From Vibrio sp. D404a (GTDB lineage Bacteria > Pseudomonadota > Gammaproteobacteria > Enterobacterales > Vibrionaceae), in the NCBI RefSeq assembly GCF_030248535.1, contig NZ_JAHGAJ010000016.1, forward strand, positions 124,001 through 188,000: a stretch of DNA of 64,000 nucleotides, written 5' to 3'. A program made the translations under genes and the position numbers. Below, piece after piece: positions 26,943-36,763 of this stretch; position 1 is the first letter of the stretch, and each line of letters starts with the position of its first letter. Under the pieces are notes generated by a model, which saw only the letters and a list, made by a program, of their open reading frames with translations, was not told the origin of the DNA and did not search any database.

Positions 26943-29795
26943 TTAATCGTTAAGCATCCACTGCTGCCACGCCTGTGTCACCAAAGCTCGCTCTTGCTCA
27001 AATTTATCAATCGCCACATCCGCATCGAGGTTGAGCAGGTTGCGGTGATGGATCTCATCACGCAGTGTGGTGTAAGCATGAGTGAGTGCCATTGCTTGTG
27101 GTTCATCCATGATACCTTGCGACATGAGGCTCTCAAAGATACGCACATTGTCACACCAACGTGTCAGTTTAGGCTTTTCGTGGCTGTACCTTAGCACTAG
27201 ATATTGAGCAAGAAATTCAACATCCGTGATACCGCCATTGTCTTGTTTCAGCATAAAGCGATCGGATTTTTTGCCACCGAGATGGTCACGCATTTTCTCG
27301 CGCATCTTCACCACCTCTTGTTTGAGACTTTCACCGTCCCGCTCTAAACACAATACCTCATGACGAGTCTTGTTGAATACTAGTGCTAGCGGCTCATCAC
27401 CATAGATCATGCGTGCACGAGTGAGTGCTTGATGTTCCCAGGTCCACGCTTCTTTGTGCTGATACTCATCAAAGGCGTCGGTTGGGCTCACCAACAAGCC
27501 AGATGCACCAGAAGGTCTCAAGCGAGTATCGACTTCATAGAGAATGCCAGAGGCAGTGCGAGTCGAGAAGATATGAATGATACGCTGCGCAAGTCGAAGG
27601 TAGAACTGACGACCGTCGATCTCTTTCTTGCCATCGGTATATACATGGACTGGGCAGTCGTGCATAAAGACGATATCGAGATCTGAGTTGTATCCAAGCT
27701 CCCAGCCACCGACTTTACCGTAGCCGACAACCGCAAAACCGCGTCCTTCACGATCTTTAATGTGCGTCGGTTCACCATACTTAGCCGATACCTGCAGCCA
27801 AGCTTGGTTAACACCGGCTTCGACAATCGCTTCTGCAAGATAGGTCAGGTGATCGCTCACCTTCATCACAGGTAATACCCCCGCGATATCGGCAGCAGCA
27901 ATTCTCAAGATACAGGTCTGCTTAAACTGACGCAGGCCCTCCATCTGCTGTTCCATGTCATCTTCAGGAATACGCGCAAGATAATCACGAAGCTCGGTCT
28001 TGTAGGACTCTAAAGGCACTGGGTTATACAACTGCTGCGGATCAATCAGTTCATCCAGCAGGATTGGGTAACGCCCGAGCTGCTCTGAGATCATTGGACT
28101 TGCGGTACACAAGCGAACCAGTTGAGTCAACGCTGCGGGATGCTCATCAAGCAGCTCGAGATAGGTGGTTCGAGTCACAATTTTATGCAGCAGATGCAGC
28201 ACACGTGACAAACCAAATTCGGCGTCTTTATTGGTGTACAGAGCTTGGAAGACCTTTGGCATCAATCGATTGAGCACTTCACGACCACGTGGGCCTAAGG
28301 TTTTTTTAGCCAAGTCAGCCTTAAATTGAATAATGGTATTGGCTGCTTTTACTGGGTCGACGGCTTCAATATCGGTTTCAAGCACATGCTCAATCACATC
28401 TTGCTTATGTGCCATATCCCAAAGCTCACTAAAGTGGCTAGCAATCGGGTTAGCTTCTTCCTCTTCAATACCGATCAGCTCTTCAAACACAGCATGAACA
28501 TTGGCCATATGTTGGCGCGTCTCATCAATCATCGCTTGCCAGCTATCAAACTGCATCGCAACCGCCAGTTGCAGCTGCTCTTGCTCACCGTCTGGCAGAG
28601 TTTGAGTCTGCTTATCGGCCATCGCTTGTAATAGGTTCTCTAAGCGGCGCAGGAATAGGTATGCCTCTCTTAACTGTGCGACCTCTCCGTTCTCCAATAG
28701 CTTCAAGCTATTAACCGCTTCAAGCGTCTCCAACAAACCACGACCGCGTAGGCTTGGCTCACGACCACCACGAATCAACTGGAACACTTGCGCGATAAAT
28801 TCGACCTCGCGAATGCCACCCGGTCCCAGCTTAATGTTGTTCGACAATCCACGACGACGCACTTCACTACTGATCATCGACTTCATTCGACGCAATGATT
28901 GAATCGCACTGAAGTCGATATAACGGCGGAACACAAAAGGACGCAGCATCTGACGCAATTCTTGGTATTCAGGGTACATCTCACGTCCCATCACGCGCGC
29001 TTTAACCATGGCATAGCGCTCCCAATCACGTCCTTGCTCTTGGTAGTAATCTTCCAATGCCGCATAACTCATCACCAAGGGACCGCTTTCACCGAATGGA
29101 CGCAGGCGCATGTCTACGCGATAACAGAAGCCATCAAAGGTCTGCTGGTCGAGCGCTTTGATAATGCGTTGCCCGAGACGAGTAAAAAACTGCGCATTTG
29201 CAATACTACGGCGCGCGCCTTGCGTCTCGCCATTCTCAGGATAAGTAAAGATAAGGTCGATATCAGAAGAGAAATTCAATTCACCACCGCCTAGCTTACC
29301 CATCCCAATGATCAGCATAGGTTGAGCGTCGCCCTGAGCGTTACAAGGTGTGCCCCACTCTTGGCAACAGATATTGTATTGCCATTGGTAGGTTTCAAAG
29401 ATCATCGCCTCAGCAAGCATCGATAGGTGTTCAAGGCTCTGCTCTAATGGCCAAGATGCGGTAAAGTCACGCCAAGCAATGTATGACATCTCACGATTAC
29501 GGAACTGACGCAGCACGCGTTGACCACTCATTTCGTCTTGGCACTGCGAAAGCAATTGCGCCAGTCGCTCTCGGTAGCCTTCAGCACGCTCTTCACACGC
29601 CAGCATCTCTGGTAGCACCTTGGCTAATTCACCATCACGCTGTAAGCAGTCGCCGATAAAACAGCTCAGCCCTAATACATACTTAAGTTGTTCTTGATAT
29701 TGGGGAGACCAAGCCGAAATCGCTTCGCCTTGGTGTTCAAGTAGGTTTTCTAAAGCCGATTGAGAGTGCTGAGTAAGTGAAGCAGGCAATTGCAT
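26943..29795 (-). CDS. glnE: Glutamine synthetase adenylyltransferase/deadenylase GlnE
   Basis: A 950-residue bifunctional regulator that adds and removes AMP on glutamine synthetase in response to PII and glutamine. Two nucleotidyltransferase domains are visible: [20 protein letters not shown] in the N-half and [20 protein letters not shown] in the C-half. The start at 29795 ([10 protein letters not shown]) was chosen because the longer frame (to 29867) runs into the terminator of the upstream receptor gene; 950 is close to the 946 of E. coli. Confidence 0.95.
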   Translation of the reverse strand: MQLPASLTQHSQSALENLLEHQGEAISAWSPQYQEQLKYVLGLSCFIGDCLQRDGELAKVLPEMLACEERAEGYRERLAQLLSQCQDEMSGQRVLRQFRNREMSYIAWRDFTASWPLEQSLEHLSMLAEAMIFETYQWQYNICCQEWGTPCNAQGDAQPMLIIGMGKLGGGELNFSSDIDLIFTYPENGETQGARRSIANAQFFTRLGQRIIKALDQQTFDGFCYRVDMRLRPFGESGPLVMSYAALEDYYQEQGRDWERYAMVKARVMGREMYPEYQELRQMLRPFVFRRYIDFSAIQSLRRMKSMISSEVRRRGLSNNIKLGPGGIREVEFIAQVFQLIRGGREPSLRGRGLLETLEAVNSLKLLENGEVAQLREAYLFLRRLENLLQAMADKQTQTLPDGEQEQLQLAVAMQFDSWQAMIDETRQHMANVHAVFEELIGIEEEEANPIASHFSELWDMAHKQDVIEHVLETDIEAVDPVKAANTIIQFKADLAKKTLGPRGREVLNRLMPKVFQALYTNKDAEFGLSRVLHLLHKIVTRTTYLELLDEHPAALTQLVRLCTASPMISEQLGRYPILLDELIDPQQLYNPVPLESYKTELRDYLARIPEDDMEQQMEGLRQFKQTCILRIAAADIAGVLPVMKVSDHLTYLAEAIVEAGVNQAWLQVSAKYGEPTHIKDREGRGFAVVGYGKVGGWELGYNSDLDIVFMHDCPVHVYTDGKKEIDGRQFYLRLAQRIIHIFSTRTASGILYEVDTRLRPSGASGLLVSPTDAFDEYQHKEAWTWEHQALTRARMIYGDEPLALVFNKTRHEVLCLERDGESLKQEVVKMREKMRDHLGGKKSDRFMLKQDNGGITDVEFLAQYLVLRYSHEKPKLTRWCDNVRIFESLMSQGIMDEPQAMALTHAYTTLRDEIHHRNLLNLDADVAIDKFEQERALVTQAWQQWMLND

Positions 29796-29854
29796 TTTTC
29801 GTCCTTGTTTGGCTAAGCGCATACTGTCTCTATTTATATCAAACTTACGCCAAT

Positions 29855-29888
29855 AAAAAACGCCCACATCAGCAATGTGGGCGTTTTA
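29855..29888 (-). terminator. Terminator of the chemotaxis receptor gene
   Basis: Minus strand ACGCCCACATTGCTGATGTG continues GGCGT followed by TTTTTATT. It separates the receptor from glnE. Confidence 0.9.
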
Positions 29889-29934
29889 TCGAGTTAGAAG
29901 AAGATCTAAGTCAGCGAAACCGAGTTAAAGTCGC

Positions 29935-31191
29935 TTATACCTTGAACTGCTTGATCTTGCCGTCTAACTCTTCTGCGTTATTCTGCATAATTTGCGAGGT
30001 TTCAAGCAGCTCGCTCACCACAGTGACGGATGCTTCCACCAGCTCTCGAACATTGGTGAGGTTTACGCTCATCTCTTCTGCAACACTGCTCTGTTGACCA
30101 GCCGCTGTCGCAATTTGGAAGTTCATGTCGTTAATTTGATTTACTTGGCTCACGATACCATCGAGCTCCGAGCCTGCGTTGGTGACCAAATCCACGCCCT
30201 CGGCAGCTTCAACAACACTCTTCTCCATTAGCTCAACCGCTGAGTTAGCGCTGGTTTGTAGATGAGTGATCATGTCTTGAATCTCAACCGTTGCCTGCTG
30301 AGTACGTTGAGCAAGGTTACGAACTTCGTCAGCAACCACCGCAAAGCCACGACCCGCCTCGCCGGCACGTGCCGCTTCAATCGCTGCGTTAAGTGCTAGT
30401 AGGTTAGTCTGCTCAGAGATGCCTTGGATAGTGCCAACAACGCTACCAATCGAATCAACACGCTCTTCAACTTGGTTTACTGCTGCAGCAGAGGCTGCGA
30501 TGTCCGTTGAAAGTTCGCTCATTTTAGAGACAGAGCCTTGCACAAACTTCTGACCCGTTAGAGCCTGACCTGAGGCTTGCTCAGTGAGTGACGATGCATT
30601 CTGTGCGTGCTCTGCCACCGTTTGAACGGTTGACGTCATCTCGCTCATCGCAGTTGCCAGTTGATCGATCTCGTTGAACTCTTCCTGCGCTGACTCTTTG
30701 GTCTCAGACATGCTAATAGTCATCACCTCAGTCAGCGTGAATAGCTCATCAGAAGAGGCAACTTGCGTTTTGATCATGTCGTTAAGTTGAACACGGGTTC
30801 TCTCTAGCTCACGCGCCACATCGCCGTATTCATCTTTACAATCCATGTGAATTGGCACCGACAGATTCTTATCTGCCATGGTTTTGATTGCATCGCTCAG
30901 GTATTGCGTTTGACGCAGCATTACACGTGCTGCTGTCAGAAGAAGAACCACAAAGGCCACAATCATCAAGCCGGTCTGCCAAGCCACTTGTACTAGGTAC
31001 GTTTCATAGTGTTCTTGCGCTACTTGTGCGTTGTTCGTTACTGCAAGCAGTGAATCGTAGAATGTGCTGGCATCCCACAACTGCTTAGCAATGATCAACA
31101 CGGTACTGAATACCATCAGCATGATCATTTTTGGAACGAGACGAACGTCAGAGATTACCCTTTCCCACGGCTTGAATGACAGTTTGGTCAT
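29935..31191 (-). CDS. Methyl-accepting chemotaxis protein with minimal periplasmic loop
   Basis: A 418-residue transducer. Two membrane helices (about 21-38 and 72-90) enclose only about 33 residues, too few for a folded ligand-binding domain. A HAMP-like segment follows (about 90-145), then the signalling domain whose hairpin tip is conserved (EQTNLLALNAAIEAARAGEA, GRGFAVVADEVRNLAQRT). No CheR/CheB-tethering pentapeptide is present at the C-terminus (KQFKV). It probably senses something in the membrane or cytoplasm, or responds to membrane state. Monocistronic. Confidence 0.92.
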   Translation of the reverse strand: MTKLSFKPWERVISDVRLVPKMIMLMVFSTVLIIAKQLWDASTFYDSLLAVTNNAQVAQEHYETYLVQVAWQTGLMIVAFVVLLLTAARVMLRQTQYLSDAIKTMADKNLSVPIHMDCKDEYGDVARELERTRVQLNDMIKTQVASSDELFTLTEVMTISMSETKESAQEEFNEIDQLATAMSEMTSTVQTVAEHAQNASSLTEQASGQALTGQKFVQGSVSKMSELSTDIAASAAAVNQVEERVDSIGSVVGTIQGISEQTNLLALNAAIEAARAGEAGRGFAVVADEVRNLAQRTQQATVEIQDMITHLQTSANSAVELMEKSVVEAAEGVDLVTNAGSELDGIVSQVNQINDMNFQIATAAGQQSSVAEEMSVNLTNVRELVEASVTVVSELLETSQIMQNNAEELDGKIKQFKV

Positions 31192-31289
31192 TGTCAGTTC
31201 TCCATTAAGTCTTATATATTGAACGCTTCCATAACCGCGCAGTAGCCTTTTTGAGCTAGAGATTGCGATTTATTTCGAGCTTCGTATGA

Positions 31290-32039
31290 ATGTTAAATAG
31301 TACCAAAGACACGCCCAAGCCAATGAGCTTATTATCACTGATTCTCTCTTTCTTAGCGTTATTTGTGATCTCTGGCTTATTGTTCGCCCCTATCGATAAC
31401 GAATCTAAACAAGTTCTTATCGGCCTCGATTTTATAATCTGTAGTGTTTTTCTTTTTCAGCTCACGATTGACCTATTTCGAGCAGATAACAAAACGTCAT
31501 ACTTAAAGATTCACTGGATTGACTTCCTTGCCAGCATTCCGATGGTAGAACCGTTACGCTTTGCGCGTATCTTTCAGATACTACGGGTTATTTTGGTTCT
31601 GCGCTCAAGCAAACGTATTTTTAGAGAGCTGTTTCGCAATCGAAAAGAGACGACTTTGGCCTCGATCATATTGTTGCTGGTTTTGTTACTGACGATTGGT
31701 GCTGGCACGATTCTATTGCTAGAGCACAAAGACCCGGCAGCGAACATCACTACCGGGCAAGATGCGTTGTGGTGGGCATTCGTGACCATTAGTACCGTGG
31801 GTTACGGCGATCATTACCCCGTGACCAGTTCTGGAAAGCTGATCGCCTCATTGGTCATCATTTGTGGTGTGGGTGTGTTCGGTATGATCTCTGGCTTGAT
31901 CACCTCACTGATTACTGAGCCGACCGATCTTCAGAATCAGCAGATTGAGAATAAAGATCGCAAGCTCGACCTTATCTTAGAGAAGCAGCAACAGATTCTC
32001 GAACGGCTGGATAAGCTGGAACAGCAGACAAAAAAATAG
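31290..32039 (+). CDS. Six-helix potassium channel with S4-like segment and coiled-coil tail
   Basis: A 249-residue ion channel. The selectivity filter TVGYGD is exact (about residues 170-175). Before it are five hydrophobic segments; the fourth (RFARIFQILRVILVLRSSKR) carries arginines about every third or fourth residue, as in voltage sensors. After S6 is a charged coiled coil (ENKDRKLDLILEKQQQILER) likely to drive tetramerisation. The start at 31290 lacks a strong ribosome-binding site; M12 at 31323 is an alternative. It is divergent from the receptor and convergent with ygiF. Confidence 0.88.
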   Translation: MLNSTKDTPKPMSLLSLILSFLALFVISGLLFAPIDNESKQVLIGLDFIICSVFLFQLTIDLFRADNKTSYLKIHWIDFLASIPMVEPLRFARIFQILRVILVLRSSKRIFRELFRNRKETTLASIILLLVLLLTIGAGTILLLEHKDPAANITTGQDALWWAFVTISTVGYGDHYPVTSSGKLIASLVIICGVGVFGMISGLITSLITEPTDLQNQQIENKDRKLDLILEKQQQILERLDKLEQQTKK

Positions 32040-32058
32040 GGCTCTCGGCCCTATTTTT
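32035..32058. terminator. Bidirectional terminator, K+ channel / ygiF
   Basis: AATAGGGC, loop TCTCG, GCCCTATTTTT. The channel gene's stop codon lies in the left arm. Confidence 0.88.
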
Positions 32059-32078
32059 ATGTTCATTCTACGCTGTGA

Positions 32079-33596
32079 TTAGTCTTGCCAATACGGCTCA
32101 ACTTCAACACTGATTTGGCGCGTTTGCTCCATCGCATGCAGGATAGAGACCTCTTGGCGAGCCAACCAACGCTCTAGTTGAACCTTCTCATCACCCTCTA
32201 ACTTTTCGGTGAGTGGCGAAAGTGTTCTTAGCATCAACAGATCATCAATGCCCTGAATCATATCCGCCCAAGGCAGACGGAAACTGTTACGCTCATCGGC
32301 ATCGTATAAGCTAGCAAAGCCAACACCCGAATAGAGGTTTCGCATCAAACGGTACTGCTGGTCGATATACGCTTGGCTAGTCATCACGCGCTCTGGCGGG
32401 AACGCCTCCATCAATTCAGCCCAAGTACGATCAAGCTGCTTAACCGAGAACCATTCAATGCCGCGCGCCATCTGTTCACGAGCTTTATCATCAAGGAATG
32501 GCTGCCAGCCACGCGAAAGGATCCAGCGACTCAAGTCCAGAAGCAAACCTGTGTAACGCGCCGAGCTCAGTAGCGTTAACAGCTCTTCACGGTCTGGTAG
32601 CTGCTCTTGCATCTCTTTTAGCTCAGCCACCAAGAATTTGCGCGCGTCTAACTTACGCAGAACGTGACCTTTGTCTTCAAGCAGGTCTTCAAAGTGGTCA
32701 TAACTCTTAAGCCACTCTAGCTCTTGTTCTAGCCACTTAAGTTCTTGGCGCAGAATCGCACTTGCACGACGCGGCACAATCCCACCATAAATAGTGAAGG
32801 TTTGACGAATGAAGCTCAGCGAGTGGCTGATCTCATGCAGCGCCTCAATCGATTGGCGCTCAGTAAAGATCTGCTCGTGATAATGCCAATGTGACAGAGC
32901 GTGCTCTAATGACTGAATAAAGCAAGACTCCACCGTGTCATTCTTGTCGGTATCGACCAAGGCCAGAGGCTTAACTTCATCGCCTTGGTAACCCTGTGCC
33001 AAGCGATAGCCTTTAGCCGCTTTACTCAGGTTACCCAGACGCATACCGCCCTGTTCACAGAACTGGCGTGATAGTGTGAATAACGCATCGGCCTGCCCTG
33101 ATTTAAGTTCTAATTCCACTTCACAGATCGGTTCTTGCTTATCACCAGACTCAACAAAGCCTTGGTCAAACGCAACCTCGATTTGACTGCCGTCAGGCAT
33201 ACCCACCAGCCACTGTTCACGAGTGAAGTTGGTCGAAAAAAGAGGAATCAGTTCAGATTGCAGTGTGTCGATATCTTTACCGGCTGGCCAGATATCGCCA
33301 GGGTGAAGAGATAGATTCGGCTCATTGCTGTCATGTTCTGCATTGTATTCAGGTCGTTGATGAAGACCCGCAACCACGCGACCAGCGGTCTTTACGGTTT
33401 GTACAAATACGTCATCAAAGCGTCGAATGCGCAAGCCAGTATCGTGCTCACGTAGCCAGTTGTCCGGCGTATCAAAGTAGATGTTACCTAACTCTCGACA
33501 ACTGTGCTGAAGTACCTTCGTTTCAGCAATCTTATTGCGTAAAGTCTCTGAAAAATCAGGAGAAACAAAAAACTTCAGTTCTATCTCGGTTTCCAT
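32079..33596 (-). CDS. ygiF: Inorganic triphosphatase YgiF (CYTH-CHAD)
   Basis: A 505-residue protein with an N-terminal CYTH tunnel domain (METEIELKFFV, carrying the ExExK triphosphate-binding signature, to about residue 200) and a C-terminal helical CHAD domain (about 220-500) of the kind that binds polyphosphate. It hydrolyses inorganic triphosphate in E. coli. The start at 33596 places ExExK at the N-terminus as in the family; the open frame extends 25 codons further without conservation. Its neighbour pair DUF47-pit handles phosphate import. Confidence 0.92.
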   Translation of the reverse strand: METEIELKFFVSPDFSETLRNKIAETKVLQHSCRELGNIYFDTPDNWLREHDTGLRIRRFDDVFVQTVKTAGRVVAGLHQRPEYNAEHDSNEPNLSLHPGDIWPAGKDIDTLQSELIPLFSTNFTREQWLVGMPDGSQIEVAFDQGFVESGDKQEPICEVELELKSGQADALFTLSRQFCEQGGMRLGNLSKAAKGYRLAQGYQGDEVKPLALVDTDKNDTVESCFIQSLEHALSHWHYHEQIFTERQSIEALHEISHSLSFIRQTFTIYGGIVPRRASAILRQELKWLEQELEWLKSYDHFEDLLEDKGHVLRKLDARKFLVAELKEMQEQLPDREELLTLLSSARYTGLLLDLSRWILSRGWQPFLDDKAREQMARGIEWFSVKQLDRTWAELMEAFPPERVMTSQAYIDQQYRLMRNLYSGVGFASLYDADERNSFRLPWADMIQGIDDLLMLRTLSPLTEKLEGDEKVQLERWLARQEVSILHAMEQTRQISVEVEPYWQD

Positions 33597-33804
33597 AGTT
33601 ATACCTTTCTGGGAAGATAGGGACAGGATATTGCCAATTTTAAAACTCGGCAAGTCAGAAATATCGCCCATATGATGATCTAAAACAGTTTTAATGAGAG
33701 ATTGATTAGGTTAACATGCGCGACTTTATAGCCATCGCTTAACATTTCACCACGATTATGGTGTATGTTTTTTTTAAGGTTATTATTTATTAGGTTGGAC
33801 AACC

Positions 33805-34485
33805 ATGCCAGTAAATACAATTATGGGGTTATTTGCAAAGTCCCCAATTAAACCTTTGCAACGTCACGTTGTGTGTGTGAACGAATGTTGTTCTCACCTA
33901 GTTAACTTCTTTGAGGTTTCTTCAAAGGGTGACTGGGAAAAGGCATCGGAAATTCGTGCGCAGATTTCTCATCTAGAGAAAGAAGCAGACGTACTAAAAC
34001 GTGAAATCCGCCTTAAACTTCCTCGCGGTTTGTTTATGCCGGTTGATCGCACCGATATGTTGGAGCTATTAACTCAGCAAGACAAACTTGCAAACCTAGC
34101 GAAAGACATCGCGGGCCGTGTTTACGGTCGTCAGCTTGTCATTCCTGCTCCTCTACAAGAAAATTTCATCGCTTACGTTAAACGTTGCCTAGATGCAGCG
34201 AACCAAGCACAAAACGTAATCAATGAACTTGATGAATTACTTGAGACTGGCTTCAAAGGCCGTGAAGTAACACTCGTTGCTGAGATGATTCATCAATTAG
34301 ATGTAATCGAAGATGATACAGACGCGATGCAGATCGAGCTACGCCAACAACTAATGGCAATCGAAGCAGATCTAAACCCTGTCGACATCATGTTCTTATA
34401 CAAGATTCTTGAATGGGTCGGTGGTATTGCAGACCAAGCGCAGCGTGTTGGCGCTCGTCTTGAAGTAATGCTTTCTCGATCTTAA
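33805..34485 (+). CDS. DUF47/PhoU-like Pit accessory protein
   Basis: A 226-residue all-helical protein of the DUF47 (TIGR00153) family, which is PhoU-related and normally encoded just before a Pit transporter, as here. Signatures: VCVNECCSHLVNFFE, EIRLKLPRGLFMPVDRTDML (about 70-89), and the C-terminal IMFLYKILEWVGGIADQAQRVG. It likely modulates phosphate uptake by Pit or metal-phosphate flux; this is inferred from context. Confidence 0.92.
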   Translation: MPVNTIMGLFAKSPIKPLQRHVVCVNECCSHLVNFFEVSSKGDWEKASEIRAQISHLEKEADVLKREIRLKLPRGLFMPVDRTDMLELLTQQDKLANLAKDIAGRVYGRQLVIPAPLQENFIAYVKRCLDAANQAQNVINELDELLETGFKGREVTLVAEMIHQLDVIEDDTDAMQIELRQQLMAIEADLNPVDIMFLYKILEWVGGIADQAQRVGARLEVMLSRS

Positions 34486-34614
34486 ATCAAACGTTAACTA
34501 TATAACGAAGAGCACTTTTTAACCAAAACCACTTATGCGTTGAGTATTTCTCTCGCTGAGCGGTTTTTTGCGTCTAAATTTGCTCCGCTTGTTATCAAAC
34601 AACTAGGTATTACG

Positions 34615-35877
34615 ATGGATATCCTTGCTAACTACGGCACTGTCCTGATTCTTATTGCAGCAGCTTTCGGTTTCTTGATGGCTATTGGTATTGGTGCGAA
34701 TGACGTTGCGAACGCAATGGGCACCTCAGTAGGCTCAAAAGCTCTAACCGTTAAACAAGCGATCATTATCGCAATGATCTTTGAATTCGCTGGTGCATAT
34801 CTTGCCGGTGGCGAAGTAACAGATACGATCCGTAAAGGCGTTATCGAGACATCTCTATTCGCACACCAACCAGATGTACTTGTGTTCGGTATGATGTCAG
34901 CACTTCTTGCTGCTGGTACATGGCTACTACTTGCTTCTTACATGGGCTGGCCTGTATCAACCACTCACTCAATAATCGGTGCAATCATCGGTTTCGCTTG
35001 TGTATCTGTAGGTACTGAAGCTGTGGACTGGGGCAGTGTTCAAGGTATTGTTGGTAGCTGGATCATTACGCCTGTTATCTCTGGTTTCTTCGCTTACGTT
35101 ATCTTCGTAAGTGCACAGCGCCTAATCTTTGATACAGAGAACCCGCTTTTCAATGCGAAGCGTTTCGTACCTGTGTACATGTTCATCACAACAATGGTTA
35201 TCGCGCTAGTAACGATCAAAAAAGGTCTTAAGCACGTTGGTCTTCACCTAAGCAACACTGAAGCATGGGTTTGGGCTGCAGGCATATCTGCAGTTGTAAT
35301 GATTGGTGGTTACCTGTACATCCAGAAGAAATTCGCGAACCGCGAAGAAGACCACGGTTTTGCCGGTGTTGAAGGTATCTTCTCTGTACTAATGGTTATC
35401 ACAGCGTGTGCGATGGCATTTGCACACGGTTCAAACGACGTTGCTAACGCGATTGGTCCACTGTCTGCTGTTGTATCAACGGTTGAGCACATGGGTGAAA
35501 TCACAGGTAAGAGTACTATCGCATGGTGGATTCTTCCTCTAGGTGGTTTTGGTATCGTGGTTGGTCTTGCGACTCTTGGTCATAAAGTAATGGCAACGGT
35601 TGGTACTGGTATTACAGAACTAACACCTAGCCGTGGCTTTGCAGCACAACTTGCTACAGCATGTACCGTTGTACTGGCTTCAGGTACTGGCCTTCCAATC
35701 TCTACTACGCAAACGCTTGTAGGTGCGGTTCTGGGTGTTGGTTTTGCTCGTGGTATCGCGGCGCTTAACCTTGGCGTAGTACGTAACATCGTTGCATCAT
35801 GGATCGTAACACTGCCAGCAGGTGCGCTACTTGCGGTTGTATTCTTCTACGCAATTCAAGCTGCATTCATCGGCTAG
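34615..35877 (+). CDS. pit: Low-affinity inorganic phosphate transporter, PiT family
   Basis: A 420-residue membrane permease that moves metal-phosphate with protons or sodium. It has about ten helices and the two inverted PiT signature repeats: GANDVANAMGTSVGSKAL (about 31-48) and HGSNDVANAIGPLSAV (about 272-287). The start at 34615 (MDILANYGTVLIL) puts the first helix directly at the N-terminus, as in homologues. The ribosome-binding site there is weak (TAGGT). The longer frame to 34540 is less likely. It is coupled to the DUF47 gene, with a 129-bp gap. Confidence 0.93.
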   Translation: MDILANYGTVLILIAAAFGFLMAIGIGANDVANAMGTSVGSKALTVKQAIIIAMIFEFAGAYLAGGEVTDTIRKGVIETSLFAHQPDVLVFGMMSALLAAGTWLLLASYMGWPVSTTHSIIGAIIGFACVSVGTEAVDWGSVQGIVGSWIITPVISGFFAYVIFVSAQRLIFDTENPLFNAKRFVPVYMFITTMVIALVTIKKGLKHVGLHLSNTEAWVWAAGISAVVMIGGYLYIQKKFANREEDHGFAGVEGIFSVLMVITACAMAFAHGSNDVANAIGPLSAVVSTVEHMGEITGKSTIAWWILPLGGFGIVVGLATLGHKVMATVGTGITELTPSRGFAAQLATACTVVLASGTGLPISTTQTLVGAVLGVGFARGIAALNLGVVRNIVASWIVTLPAGALLAVVFFYAIQAAFIG

Positions 35878-35972
35878 ATACCCCTTTTGTGGGGTATAAC
35901 TCGCGTCAGAAGATTGTGAGTTTCGGTAACGATATGTAAATCTCATGTCATTATTGACTCAAATACACAGAA

Positions 35973-35998
35973 AGGGAGGCTTAGCCTCCCTTCTTTGT
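35973..35998 (+). terminator. Terminator of DUF47-pit
   Basis: AGGGAGGC, TTA, GCCTCCCT, then TCTTTGTT. A smaller hairpin (ATACCCC with GGGGTAT) lies just after the pit stop. Confidence 0.8.
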
Positions 35999-36083
35999 TG
36001 CACCCTAATGAGAAACTAAATACTATCTGCTAACTGAGGCTGACTTATTGCCCACCCCAATTGAAATCGTTAAGGGATTTACT

Positions 36084-36695
36084 GTGAAAAAACTGATTAG
36101 CTTCGTTTTGTTCGCAATGCTTGCAGCCCCAGCTGCGTTTGCGCAAGACCGTTATATTGCTGATAAACTATTTACTTATATGCACTCTGGCCCAAACAAC
36201 AGCTACCGTATTATTGGTAGTGTCGATGCAGGTCAAAAAATCACATTCCTACAAGCAAATAAGCAAACTGGTTACACCCAAATTCAAGACAACCGTGGCC
36301 GTAAAGGCTGGGTTGAAAGCAAGTTTGTGACCTCTCAAGAGAGCATGTCACTGCGTATGCCAAAGCTAGAGAAAGAGCTGGCAGAAGTGAAAGAAAAACT
36401 GGCTAATGCACGTCAAAGCGCAGACAGCGAAAAAGCAGGCCTAGTAAGTTCACTTGACTCTCGCAATACTCAAATCTCTGAGCTAGAGCAGAACTACAGC
36501 GAGATCAGCCAACAGCTGACAAGTGTTCAAACAGAGAACCGCGAGCTACGCGCTAAGCTAGACACACAAAAAGATGACCTACTATTGAAGTACTTCATGT
36601 ACGGCGGTGGTGTTGCGGGCTTGGGTCTACTATTCGGCCTTATTCTTCCGCACCTTATCCCGCGTAAGAGAAAGTCACCAAACGGTTGGGCTTAA
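36084..36695 (+). CDS. SH3-domain envelope protein, YgiM-like (TIGR04211)
   Basis: A 203-residue protein with a signal peptide (MKKLISFVLFAMLAAPAAFA), a bacterial SH3 domain (about 24-85; YMHSGPNNSYRIIGSVDAG, GRKGWVESKFV), a coiled coil (about 95-165), and a C-terminal membrane helix (GGGVAGLGLLFGLILPHLI) followed by RKRK. It would face the periplasm while anchored in the inner membrane. The GTG at 36084 was chosen as start because AAGGGA sits 6 bp upstream and it gives a clean signal peptide. Function unproven. Confidence 0.87.
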   Translation: MKKLISFVLFAMLAAPAAFAQDRYIADKLFTYMHSGPNNSYRIIGSVDAGQKITFLQANKQTGYTQIQDNRGRKGWVESKFVTSQESMSLRMPKLEKELAEVKEKLANARQSADSEKAGLVSSLDSRNTQISELEQNYSEISQQLTSVQTENRELRAKLDTQKDDLLLKYFMYGGGVAGLGLLFGLILPHLIPRKRKSPNGWA

Positions 36696-36706
36696 TCTCA
36701 AGAATC

Positions 36707-36735
36707 AAAAAAGGAGCACTCAGGTGCTCCTTTTT
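36707..36735. terminator. Bidirectional terminator, SH3 gene / gspB
   Basis: AAAAAAGGAGCAC, short loop, GTGCTCCTTTTT between convergent genes. Confidence 0.9.
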
Positions 36736-36763
36736 ATTTGCCTATTCTTTTCCTTCAGCGTGA

